Assembly (NCBI GenBank): GCA_030760725.1
Contig: JASWHV010000003.1
Span: forward strand, 62,763,264 to 62,827,263
DNA length: 64,000 bases
Origin: Neostapfia colusana
Lineage: Eukaryota > Streptophyta > Magnoliopsida > Poales > Poaceae
Direction: 5' to 3'
Position numbers and translations under genes: made by a program. Below are positions 11,319-21,339 of the stretch, piece after piece; the stretch's first letter is position 1, and every line of letters starts with the position of its first letter. A model generated the notes under the pieces. That model had not been told where the DNA came from, did no database searches, and saw nothing but the letters and a program-made list of their open reading frames with translations.

Positions 11319-11707
11319 TGTAACACTCCAAAACCTGTTAAGAGGGGAATTTAAAAAATTTTGGACGTATTGCATGTGGTGCAGAAATTCAAATTCAAAT
11401 TGGAATTCAAATTTAACTCAAAACAGAAAAGAAAAAGAAAAAGAAAAAAAACAAAACCCCGGCCAGTGGGCCGAAACCCACCAGCCGGCCTACAATACCC
11501 CCACGCCAGCCCGCAGCCGCACGCCCCTTTTCCCTCTCACTGACACGCGGGGCCCGCGTGTCATCCCTCACCTCCCGCTCGCGCCAACTACCGGGACTCC
11601 TCCGCGCGCGCCAGATCACAACTAACCCGGAAATCCGCGTCCCCAGCCCGACTCCCGGTCCCGGACGACTCCGACTCGATCCCAATAAACCGCCGCCCTC
11701 CCCCGTC

Positions 11708-11715
11708 TATATAAA
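11708..11715 (+). promoter_or_regulatory. TATA box, A2 LTR
   Basis: TATATAAA lies at the position equivalent to the A1 and A3 TATA boxes, followed by a GC-rich R region. Confidence 0.7.
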
Positions 11716-11865
11716 CGCCGGCATCATCCCATTTTCCCCCCACAATCGGCTGTTTTTCCTTCCGGTGAGAACCGAAGCTCCGATCACCATTTTCTCTCGA
11801 TCCCCGCTCGGATTTTCCGATCTAACGCGCCGATCGTGTTCCACCGCCTCCGGGGAATCACGCAG

Positions 11866-11985
11866 GTGCAGAAGACTCGGTGGTTTGCGCTCTAGGCACA
11901 GCTCCGACGAGCACCGCAGCGATTCCATCTCGAACCTCGTCGCCGACCGTCTTCCAGGACCTCCGAGCTCAAGAAAAACCCCGAG
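11866..11985 (+). other. Putative LTR exon 2 (A2), 120 nt
   Basis: It is bounded by CACGCAG| and |GTGAGATCC, the same length as in A1 and A3. Both conserved frames stay open despite many substitutions. Confidence 0.4.
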
Positions 11986-13270
11986 GTGAGATCCCTGACC
12001 TCCCCTCTACCGATCTATGCCATGAAATCCCAGTTTTAGGAAGAATAGACGAAGATCCGAAGTTGTCCGGCGAGATCGCCGCCTCCCGCCGCCGCGTGCC
12101 ACCGGACAGCGCCGCCCGCGCACGGTCAGAGCGACGTGGCCGCTTATGCGCCATCTATTTTAAATCGCACGGTACAATAAAAATCCCCGGGTACCGGTTC
12201 GACGTTATAATCTCAGCCGTCTGTTTTAAATCGGACGGTCCACGATGGCCCCGCATTATAAAGGCCGGGATTCTTACACGCTACCCCCTGGGGATCTCGG
12301 AAAACATGAGCTAGCCCCGGAAACTTCTGATCTAGCCCCTGGAACTTCAGAAATTCATGTAAATTCATTTAAAAATTAGTTTTAGCCCCTGTACTTAACA
12401 AAAATTAGGAAAACCCCTCTGTTATGTGTAGTTAGACCCCTGGAAATTTATGAAATAATATAATAGACCCTGTAGTGGGGTGAGTTTACCTTTTTAACCC
12501 TATATGATATTAAATTTAGGAATTTGAATATGTGATTAGGATTTAAAATTTAAAAGGTGAGACAAACACATTGTAAATTCAAATTTAAACTCTCCTAGCA
12601 CTTAGAAAACTTTAGAATGAGTTAAAAGAAGATTTTAAGCTGAAATGAATCTGTCTAATTGATTGTGCACATTTATTAGTTATAGGGACACATTTTCAGG
12701 TTAGAGAATAATTCTAAAAATTGGTAAAATAAATTTAAAGTAGTTCACAGCAGAGGAGAAGTTCAAAAATATATTATTTAATATTTTAGATCAGAACCTA
12801 TTCTGTTTAGATGATGTGTCCTACTATTTTCATAATAAAGTTCACATTTAGGCATAGAAAATAAATCTGAAATTATAGGAAAATAGGTATGCATAACTAG
12901 AAAATGATAAATGAAGTCTCCAAATCCATAGATTTCAGTTTAGGATTTGGTAGAAGATCTGAAAACCCATTTGGAGTAGGGAAATACCTTCCATGCATAC
13001 TTGGTAGCTAAGAAGGGTATCAATTGAATATAAGGAAGTTGTTCGAATTGGAAATTCATATATAGTGTGCAAACAGAAATCTGAATACAAAAGTTAGAAA
13101 TAATATACATATGTTTAAAAGTGCATGTAGGCTAAAAATCAACACATCTAGAGTAACCACAACACTTAGAAAGGTGAATAACTATCATATGTATGTATGT
13201 GTGGAGTGAAAATGTGAACTATGTCTTATGGATTGTTGTTTTCTTTTGCTATGTGTGTTGGCATGAGTAG

Positions 13271-13339
13271 AACCTGCCCCAGAGCAAGTTCTTCCTTTCC
13301 AAGATCAGGACTATCCATTCCTAGAGCAACAGGAAGAAG
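13271..13339 (+). other. Putative LTR exon 3 (A2), 69 nt
   Basis: It follows ATGAGTAG| and ends GAAG|GCAAGT. The phase-1 frame is open and reads LPFQDQDYPFLEQQEE. The GC donor is kept. Confidence 0.45.
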
Positions 13340-14434
13340 GCAAGTGTCCTTGACCACTTTGATCCTATGCTAGGATGTGTAGATAGAATTATTTGCTTTG
13401 TCAATTTAAATATGAAACCCATGCTAGGAAGTTTCCCTAGAATTGCATTACCTTGTTTCCTTGTAGCTTGGGTTGGGATTTACTTTATCATGTCATTTAT
13501 TTATATGTTTATGCTTAGCCATGCTTAGAAAGGGATAAGTGGGATAAGAGATCATCAATTTATTTACCTTACTCTTGAATGAGATATTGTGAAGTTATGA
13601 AGAGGTAGGGATCGAGGCAAGTTGGATGATTTGGTTGGTGCTAGGTTCACGAGACTCGGGTTTGTGTTTAGTACTTGCCTGGATCCTAAGGACCGGTTCA
13701 TAGAGCATGTAACCTGGCTTTACCGTGCCAACCACATGCTGAGATGGGGCAGCTTGGCCAATTAATTAGGTGTATCCCCGGCGTAGTATGGGTGTGTTGG
13801 ATGGTGCGGGGAATAGGTGTTAGCTGGACTACCATATGAACCGCAAGGCTCAAGAGGGGGCCACTGCAGCGGGGTTGGAGCCTCTTGTATGCTGTTAGGG
13901 GTGAAACCACAGTGGGCCCACGCTCGTCGGGAATCCCTTTGTAAAGGCTTCGTAGTGATCTCCTGGCTACACACCTGGGAAGTGTGAATGTGGTTCGTAG
14001 CCACTGGCATAATGGAGGTTCTTTTAGTCCACCCGGCAACGGGGGATGAAATCACTACATGTGGGTACAGTGGTGCAAACTCTGCAGAGTCAAAACTGTC
14101 ATGGCAGCCGTGCTCACGGTCAAGAGCGGCTTGGACTTATTCATGATTAGAGGATGATGACTTTGGAAGTTGTGGATGTTAAGCGGGGAGCTTAACATTG
14201 GAAATGATGTTATGGTTATTTGATCATGATGATGGGTTGGGAGATTGGGACCATTTCACCTGTGTAGTAATGTAGGTGCTTAATAAGCTAAGGTGGTAAG
14301 TAATAATTGCGTAGTGCTTTAACCATGAGTTCAACCCCTCCTTGCTATAGCCATGCATGACATAACTTTCCCACACTTGCTGAGTACCAACGGTACTCAA
14401 CCTTGCATATTTGTTGGTTTAAATTGCTGCTCAG

Positions 14435-14493
14435 GTCAAGGGGATGATGTGGTGTTCAATGACCAAGACTTCGGACCCGAAGAAGGATTATAG
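14435..14493 (+). other. Putative terminal LTR exon 4 (A2), 59 nt
   Basis: It follows CTGCTCAG|. In phase 1 it reads QGDDVVFNDQDFGPEEGL and then stops with TAG at 14491-14493. It is the same length as in A1 and A3. Confidence 0.45.
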
Positions 14494-14663
14494 GTTCATG
14501 GAGTCCCCCGGGCAACTCCTGTGATGGAGCCCACAAGAATAATACCCCGCTGCTATTTTATTTACATGTTATGAACTTATTATCATCCATCGAGACGTAT
14601 GCGTTGTAAGACATATTTATATTTGACACCTGGCTTGTAATAAATGATGCTTCACTATTTGTC

Positions 14664-14702
14664 ATCACATGTATGAGAAAATGATCCTGGCATACATGTG
14701 AT
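14664..14702 (+). repeat. 12-bp inverted repeat near A-type LTR end
   Basis: ATCACATGTATG and CATACATGTGAT flank a 15-nt loop 38 bp before the LTR end. The repeat is perfect in A2 and A3; A1 has one mismatch. It may be an RNA hairpin in U5. Confidence 0.6.
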
Positions 14703-14740
14703 ATTCACTAGGTTGTTCTTCGGAGAAACCGGGTGTGACA

Positions 14741-17700
14741 TTTTGTAAGCATTATCATTTATCTTTTGGAAAACCTTGAACGGACCATCACCCTGAGGAG
14801 ATAACTTACTCTTACGCTGTTTGTGGAAAGCGATCCTTTCGTAGATGCAACCATACAAGATCTCCTGGCTGAAATGTAACCTTCTTCTTACCTTTGTTTG
14901 CTTGCTTTGCATATTGTGCTGATTTCTTCTCAATATTTTTTCTTGTCTCCGCATGTAACCGCTTGATAAAGTCTGATCTTTTTGTGGCATCCAAGTTAAC
15001 TTGTTCCTGTAATGGTAAAGGCAAAAGGTCCATGGGAGTATGCGGTTTAAACCCATAAACTATTTCAAATGGACAAGAGTTTGTTGTGGAATGGACTGCC
15101 CTGTTATAAGCAAATTCAACATGTGGAAGGCAGTCTTCCCAGAGCTTCAAATTCTTTTTCAACACAGCACGTAACATGGTTGACAAGGTACGGTTGACAA
15201 CTTCAGTTTGGCCATCTGTTTTTGGATGACAAGTGGTTGAAAATAACAACTTTGTGCCAAGCTTAGTCCACAATGTCTTCCAAAAGTACCTGAGAAATTT
15301 AGTATTCCGGTCTGAAACAATAGTCTTTGGAACTCCATGTAAACAAACAATCTCCATGAAAAACAAATCAGCAACGTGTGAAGAATCATCGCTCTTATGA
15401 CAGGGGATAAAATATGCCATTTTAGAAAAGCGATCTACAACAACAAAAATAGAATCCCTCCCCCTCTGAGACCGAGGTAACCCCAGAACAAAGTCCATAG
15501 ATATATCTTTCCAAGGTACATGTGGAATAGGTAATGGAGTATATAAACCATGGGGATTGAGGCGGGACTTAGCTTTCAAGCAAACGATGCAGCACCCAAC
15601 GTGCCGCTGGACATCACGTCGCATATGTGGCCAAAAGAGATGATCAGAGAGCATGTCCAATGTATTTTTGACACCAAAATGACCAGCTAGTCCACCTGCC
15701 TGTGCTACCTGCAAAAGAACTTGACGAATTGAGCAAGCTGGAATGCATATTTTGTTAGTCCGAAACAAGAAGCCATCATGCGTATAATATTTATCCCAAC
15801 CTTTTCCATCAATGCAACGAGAGAAAGGTTCTTTAAAATCAGAATCAGCAGCATAAAGTGTTTTAATGGATTCCAAACCAAGCACTTTTGTATCTAGTTG
15901 TGTAATCAACGCACATCTTCTAGACAAGGCATCGGCAACAATGTTATCTTTACCACGCTTATGTTTGACAACATAGCGAAACGTTTCAATGAACTCAATC
16001 CATTTAGCATGTCGACGGTTTAGCTTTCCTTGACTTTTAAGATATTTCAAATCTTCATGATCAGAATGAATTACAAATTCTTTAGGTAACAAGTAATGTT
16101 GCCAAACTTCCAAAACGCGAACTAACGCATAAAGTTCCTTGTCATAAACTGAGTAATTCAGATGTGGACCATTTAGCTTTTCAGAAAAGTAGGCAACAGG
16201 TTTACCTTCTTGCAGCAGTACACCTCCCATGCCAATACCACTTGCATCACATTCGATCTCAAATATCTTACCAAAATCAGGAAGTTGCAGTAGCGGTGCT
16301 TCACAAAGCTTTGTTTTCAGCGTTTGAAATGCTTGGTCTTCGTCATGTCCCCATTTGAATAGAACATCCTTCTTTGTGAGATTGTTAAGTGGTGCAGCGA
16401 GAGTGCTGAAATCTTTGACAGAACGCCTATAGAAACTTGCAAGACCATGAAAGCTTCGAACTTGGCTCACATTTACCGGTGTAGGCCTATCCTTTATTGC
16501 TTTAACCTTCTCTTCATCAACCTGAATACCATTTGCGGAAACAACAAAGCCAAGGAAAACAACACGGTCTGTGTAAAAGGTGCACTTAGCAATGTTGCCA
16601 TACAATTTCTCTCCCCTCAAAACAGCAAGTACTTGACGGATATGATCAAAATGTTCATCAAATGATTCGCTATAGATCAGAATATCATCAAAATAAACAA
16701 CTACAAACTTGCCAATGAAAGCTCGTAAAACATGATTCATTAAGCGCATAAAAGTTGAAGGAGCATTTGTCAAGCCAAATGGCATCACAAGCCATTCATA
16801 GAGACCAAATTTAGTTTTAAACGCTGTTTTCCATTCATCACCAAGTTTCATGCGGATTTGATGATAACCACTACGCAAATCTATCTTGGTGAAAATGATA
16901 GAAGCACTCAATTCATCTAACATGTCATCAAGTCATGGAACGGGATGGCGATATCGAACAGTTATAGCATTGATAGTACGACAATCAACACACATGCGCC
17001 AGGAGCCATCTTTTTTTGGGACTAAAAGAACGGGAACTGCACATGGTGATAAGGATTCACGAACATACCCTTTGTCCAAAAGCTCTTTTACCTGTCGCTG
17101 AATTTCCTTTGTTTCTTCAGGATTGGTGCGGTAGGTTGGACGATTTGGAAGTGAAGCACCTGGTACCAAATCAATTTGATGCTCAATTCCACGGAGTGAA
17201 GGAAGTCCAGCTGGTATCTCATTGGGAAAAACATCTTCGAAGTCCTGTAAGAGATCAAGAACAACACTAGGCAGCGATGAAGGTAAATCTTGAGTTGAAA
17301 GTAGGACCTCGTTGTGCAAGAGCACAAAGAATGGGGCTGTGGTGTCTCTCACTTCTCTCAAATAACTCTTGCTCACAAAGAGACACTCAGTGTGGCGTGG
17401 CTGTTTAGGATTGGCATGAGGCTTTATGTGGCTGGATGGGTTAGAACTCTCTCCCTTACTTGGGTTGAGGGTCTCGCTCAATTTTCTTTTGTCTGATTCT
17501 TCTCTTTTCTTGCGAGCCATATCTGAAGTATGTATCTCCTCTGGAGATAATGGAACAAGAATCACCTTCTTGTCATTGTGAATGAAAGTGTATTTGTTAG
17601 ACCGTCCAAAATGCACCGAGTCCACATCAAATTGCCTGGGCCGACCAAGCAGCAAATGACATGCTTGCATGGGGACAATATCACAATCCACCTCTCCATG

Positions 17701-18507
17701 ATAACCACCAATGGAAAATGACAAACGAATCATGGCTGAAACCTTAACTGTACCTGAATTATTCAGCCATTGCATATGGTACGGATGTGGATGGCGACGT
17801 GGCTGCAAACCAAGCTTCTCAACTAGCAAAGCACTAACAATATTATTGCAGCTCCCACCATCTATGATGAAACGGCACACTTGGCCTTGCACTTTGCATC
17901 GGGACTGAAATAAATTATGGCGTTGTCCTTGTTCAGCTGCAACAAACTGAGTGGAAAGAACTCTCCAAACCACCAAAGAAGGAGATGGTGTATTTATTGT
18001 AGAAGGCTCGAAAGCAAGAAAATCAGAAAGCAACTCATCAAAATCAGCACTAGTAATCTCATCAGAAGATGGAGAAATAACATCTTGTAACATGTCATTG
18101 GGAACAAAAGTTGGAATAGGTTGAATCGCTAAACAATTCAGACCTAGCTCAAATGTACCATCCTCTGCTGAATACTCACAAGTGTCAAGATTAAAATCTG
18201 CAAATACATTGGTAAGCTCGTCCTCCTCTTCACTTTGTGAATCATAAGAACCATCAGCAAGGGCAATAATAGTACGATGATTGGGACATTCAGCTTGTTT
18301 ATGCCCATGACCACCACATTTAAAACACTCAATCTTGCTTGTCTTGCGTTGGGTGGCTGCAGTAGAAGAAGTGGGCTGATTTGTACTCACAGCTTTACCT
18401 TTCGCATCCAATTGTTTGAAAGAAGATGGAATGGATATATTTGTTCCACGCAATGAGGATTTGGGCGTTGCAGCTCCTTGCAGTTGGAATTGAGGAGTGA
18501 CATCCCC
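14741..18507 (-). pseudogene. pol: Element F pol (CRM-type chromovirus), 3' end cut by A2
   Basis: On the minus strand this reads: CCHC knuckle CFKCGGHGHKQAEC; protease with DGGSCNN; RT with TKIDLRSGYHQ, WLVMPFGLTNAPS and YFDD; RNase H (ECDASGIGMGG); integrase zinc finger HFGVKNTLDML...CCIVC; and a core with SMDF, IVSD and HPKTDGQTEVVN. The DEWKTAFKTKFGLYEW RT block and the protease form point to the CRM clade rather than Tekay. The frame is interrupted by a TGA at 16933-16935 (from an expected CGA before LDDMLDEL) and by a frameshift near 14815. It ends at AYK, where A2 inserted. The remaining C-terminus is off the window. Confidence 0.88.
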
Positions 18508-19542
18508 TTACTGTTGGGAATGACGCCATGAAGCATTGTATTTGTAAGACGTAGCAACTTGCCGTTCAGCCCTCTTCGCAAAATGAACCAACTCAGTGAG
18601 ACAAGTGTAACTTGTCATATCCACTTTATCAGCAATGAATTTATTGAGGCCAACCATAAACCGGGCCATTGTGGATTCCTCATCTTCAGTTATCCCTGTA
18701 TGAAGTAAACTCATTTCCAATTCTTGAAAATATTCATCAACAGTATGAGTACCTTGCACAAGATGTTTCAGCTTCAAATGTAGGTCTCGAGAATAATATG
18801 CAGGAACAAAACAACACCGCATTTCCCTCTTCATGTCTTCCCAAGTTATACGAATATGCCCAACTCTTTGATATTCAGTACGGACCTGATTCCACCAAGT
18901 TATGGCATAGACTTTAAACTCAGTGGCTGCAAGCCTTGCCTTCTTTTCAGCAGGGTATTCATACAAATCAAATAGTTGCTCCACTTTGGTTTCCCATTCA
19001 AAGTAATCATCAGCATTCTCCTTGCCGCTGAATGGAGGAATGGACACTTTAACCTTGCCCAAACCATCATCATTATGACGTCGTTCATGATGACATCGAC
19101 GGTGATCACCATAACGACCACGGGCCCCAAAACGGCCAAAGTTGTCACCACCATGATCATCATATGCACCACGGCGACCATAAGGATCACCTCCATGTTC
19201 AGCACTATAATTTGAAAATGTTTCAGCATCAAAATCAGGAGGATGCCCAACAGGAACACGTCGTGCATGACCAAAACCAGCAGCAAATCCTCGGTCACGG
19301 CCACCTGAAAAGTTATCAAAACCAGCAGCGAATCCTCGGCCACGACCACCACCACCGCCACCGGCATGTTGATCATCATCCTCAATGTGTTCATCATCAT
19401 GAGGTGGATGCTCCCCGTGTTGTTGCTGTAGTGATCGTTGAAGCGCTTGCATCCCCTGCATCAATTGTTGCATTTGTGCACGCATTTCCTGAATTTCTTG
19501 ACCAGAAACAGTGTGAGAAGGGGAATCTTTATTTCCTTCCAT
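18508..19542 (-). pseudogene. gag: Element F gag, RGF-repeat N-terminus
   Basis: The ATG at 19542 starts a 345-codon reading frame. The N-terminus is Gln-rich and coiled-coil-like (RAQMQQLMQGMQALQRSLQQ), then acidic/His, then Gly-rich with two GRGFAAGF/DRGFAAGF repeats, then the gag core with FEWETKVEQLF and TWEDMKREM. A single TAA at 18508-18510, where CAA is expected, separates it from the knuckle and pol in the same frame. In Ty3/gypsy elements of this clade gag and pol are usually one frame, so this is read as a nonsense change. Gag would form particles in the cytoplasm. Confidence 0.85.
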
Positions 19543-20393
19543 GTTAGTAACAAAGGAAGAAAGTAATAAGACAAAATATATGTGGAATCACTCCCTCACC
19601 ACTGACAAAACAAGTTCTTTCTCTCCCTGAAAAGAGCAAGAACCGGGCTGCAATTTGTAGTGGAAGAGTGATTGTATCAGCGACGACGGTACAACAACTC
19701 ACGGTGCGTTTTAAGTGGAGCTTGGTGGGGTAATATGTAAGTGGAATGCGCTGAAAAATGTAGAGATGCAAAACCGAATAATAATCCAAAAACACAAGTC
19801 TAAGTTGCTTAATATAAAGGAAAAGATGCACAAATATGTAGAAATAAGATGTAGGAAGTGGATAGATGAATACCAAATGCATCAACCGAAACTTATTGTT
19901 GCCCAAACCCTTTTGGATGTGCTGAACACAATTCTCTTTTATTTCTTCTTTCCTCTTTTTTTTTGAGCAAGAACTCATTGTTTTCAGTCTTTCTTTGGAC
20001 CCATATACATCTTTTCTTTTAACCTTTGTGACAAGTGAAGCACAACTTTCAACTAAAGGGGCGCATAAGGATCAACTAAGATGGATAGTGCAGCACAAAA
20101 ACAAGAAACTCGGGTGGGGAATTTGTGGCGGGTAGAAAACAAGGGTGGGATGGGTGGGTATATGCAGCAAACGATTTGATGATTAGAATAAAGATAGCAA
20201 CTAGAGCGATGTGGAAAAGAAAAAAATCAGCAACTAGACAAATCTTAAAGGATTAAAACTCGATAAAGCAAACTACAAAATCAGTAGCACGTATGAATTT
20301 GGGCTGTAGGTTTTCTTTTTGGATATTAGTGGACAGTAGGTATATAAAAATCTATCCTACCAAAACCAAGAATAATCCTACTGAGGAAACGGA
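19543..20393 (-). other. Element F 5' untranslated leader
   Basis: This is the stretch between PBS and gag. No conserved ORF is visible; it is AT-rich with a poly-T run near 19960. Unlike A, B and C, the gag ATG is not preceded by CAG. Confidence 0.7.
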
Positions 20394-20406
20394 GGCTGTG
20401 ATACCA
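20394..20406 (-). other. Primer binding site of element F
   Basis: On the minus strand it reads TGGTATCACAGCC, close to the complement of the plant initiator Met tRNA 3' end (TGGTATCAGAGCC is usual). It lies two bases after the LTR end at 20409. Confidence 0.8.
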
Positions 20407-20408
20407 GA

Positions 20409-21012
20409 TGATATGCACGCGCCTAGGCAGCACGTGTAACAAGTTGTTGTGGCCCGATCTTCTCATAGGATCTGCGAACTTGATAAATTATCGCTGCGTG
20501 ACCTGGTGAAGAGGCAGCACACCGCGAGGCTGTCCACACGACGAACTACCGAGACAATCACCCTTCCACGTATCGACAAAACAGCCCACGCAATCACGCC
20601 CTATAGACGTAAAGGCACGAACTGGGTGAACCGCAATTCGGCGTTCTACAACTCCCTCAGGAATCGAAAGAACAAGTATTGCAAGCCTCTCAAGACTCAC
20701 GCATAAACAAAACTCCACGAGTTTGTGTATTCTGAATTCAATCCAAATAATATCTCCTTTTCATTGTCTAGTACAAGATATATATAGAGATAGGGGCGTT
20801 CAGCTTTGAGTAAATGGCTGCATGCGCATGCTTTAGTGGATTTCGTGGCTGGTTCGCACGTCTTTTCAGCTTCTGGCAGCAGTTACCAAAATGAGCATAA
20901 CTCCTTATTATAACATCCAAATAATGAACCGTTGAATGGGCTGTAAAGTAGACTTGAAGACGCTTCCATCCACTTATAGAACACTGTCTAACTCCTTGTA
21001 TTCTGTCTGCAG
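20409..21012 (-). repeat. Element F LTR (far boundary approximate)
   Basis: On the minus strand the LTR ends GCATATCA at 20409, fixed by the PBS. The other end is uncertain; a TGCAGACAG start near 21012 would give about 600 bp. A TATA stretch lies near 20776-20785. Pol C-terminal sequence of the same orientation lies further right, so this LTR may be shared between two tandem F-type units or be the 3' LTR of a second copy. Confidence 0.55.
20776..20785 (-). promoter_or_regulatory. TATA box, element F LTR
   Basis: A run of alternating AT (ATATATATA core) reads as CTATATATAT on the minus strand, about 370 bp upstream of the LTR end. The spacing fits a U3 promoter. Confidence 0.55.
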
Positions 21013-21119
21013 TGATGCTTGAAACTCGTACCATGTGTCAGTCATCTAGCTTCTGGTTGTATTCCCATGCTAAGGTGATGAACCACCATTTTATACATGC
21101 ACACCATAGGCTTCTTGAT

Positions 21120-21335
21120 TCAGATGTCCAGAGGTTTGAATTCATCTTGATCCCATGCTGGTTCATACACTTCATCATTCCTAAGGACATTGAAACAAGA
21201 ACTCAAAAGCATAGGCTCATTCAACATAGACTGATTATTAAACATAACGTTAGTGTTCACCTGAGAATGAATTTCCTTCTGCAATTGTTTAGCTCTACTC
21301 CTTGTAATTGGACCAGCTATATCAAGTGGATTTTC
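21120..21335 (-). pseudogene. C-terminal tail of an F-type pol
   Basis: The minus strand reads GPITRSRAKQLQKEI and on to a TGA at 21120-21122. Tails beginning GPxTRxRAKQL are typical of the polyprotein C-terminus in many grass gypsy elements. Upstream, an in-frame TAA near 21338 and a switch to LTR Z sequence mark a break. This places a second pol 3' end directly upstream of the F LTR in the same orientation. Confidence 0.65.
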
Positions 21336-21339
21336 ATTT

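Larger units (their letters stand above)
11319..14740 (+). repeat. A2 3' LTR (3422 bp)
   Basis: It starts TGTAACACTCC and ends GGGTGTGACA, aligning along its length with the A1 and A3 LTRs. It directly abuts truncated minus-strand pol of element F at 14741, showing that A2 inserted into F; the other half of F is off the left edge. The TATA box is at 11708. Near the end a perfect 12-bp inverted repeat (14664-14675 with 14691-14702) could fold. Apart from the exon-like blocks I see nothing coding between about 12150 and 14430. Confidence 0.93.

Noticed and set aside
13698..14055. Minus-strand ORFs of 97-113 codons, repeated at 48826-49182
   Set aside because: They are antisense within the A-type LTR. 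The frame is partly conserved only because the LTRs are similar; there are no recognisable motifs and A1 breaks them.
4730..14740. A tandem LTR-internal-LTR-internal-LTR array from unequal recombination for A1/A2
   Set aside because: The A2 internal region starts at 8176 without a PBS and with an unrelated coiled-coil leader. Insertion of A1 into A2 explains this with fewer steps. The tandem model is not excluded because the left end is off the window.
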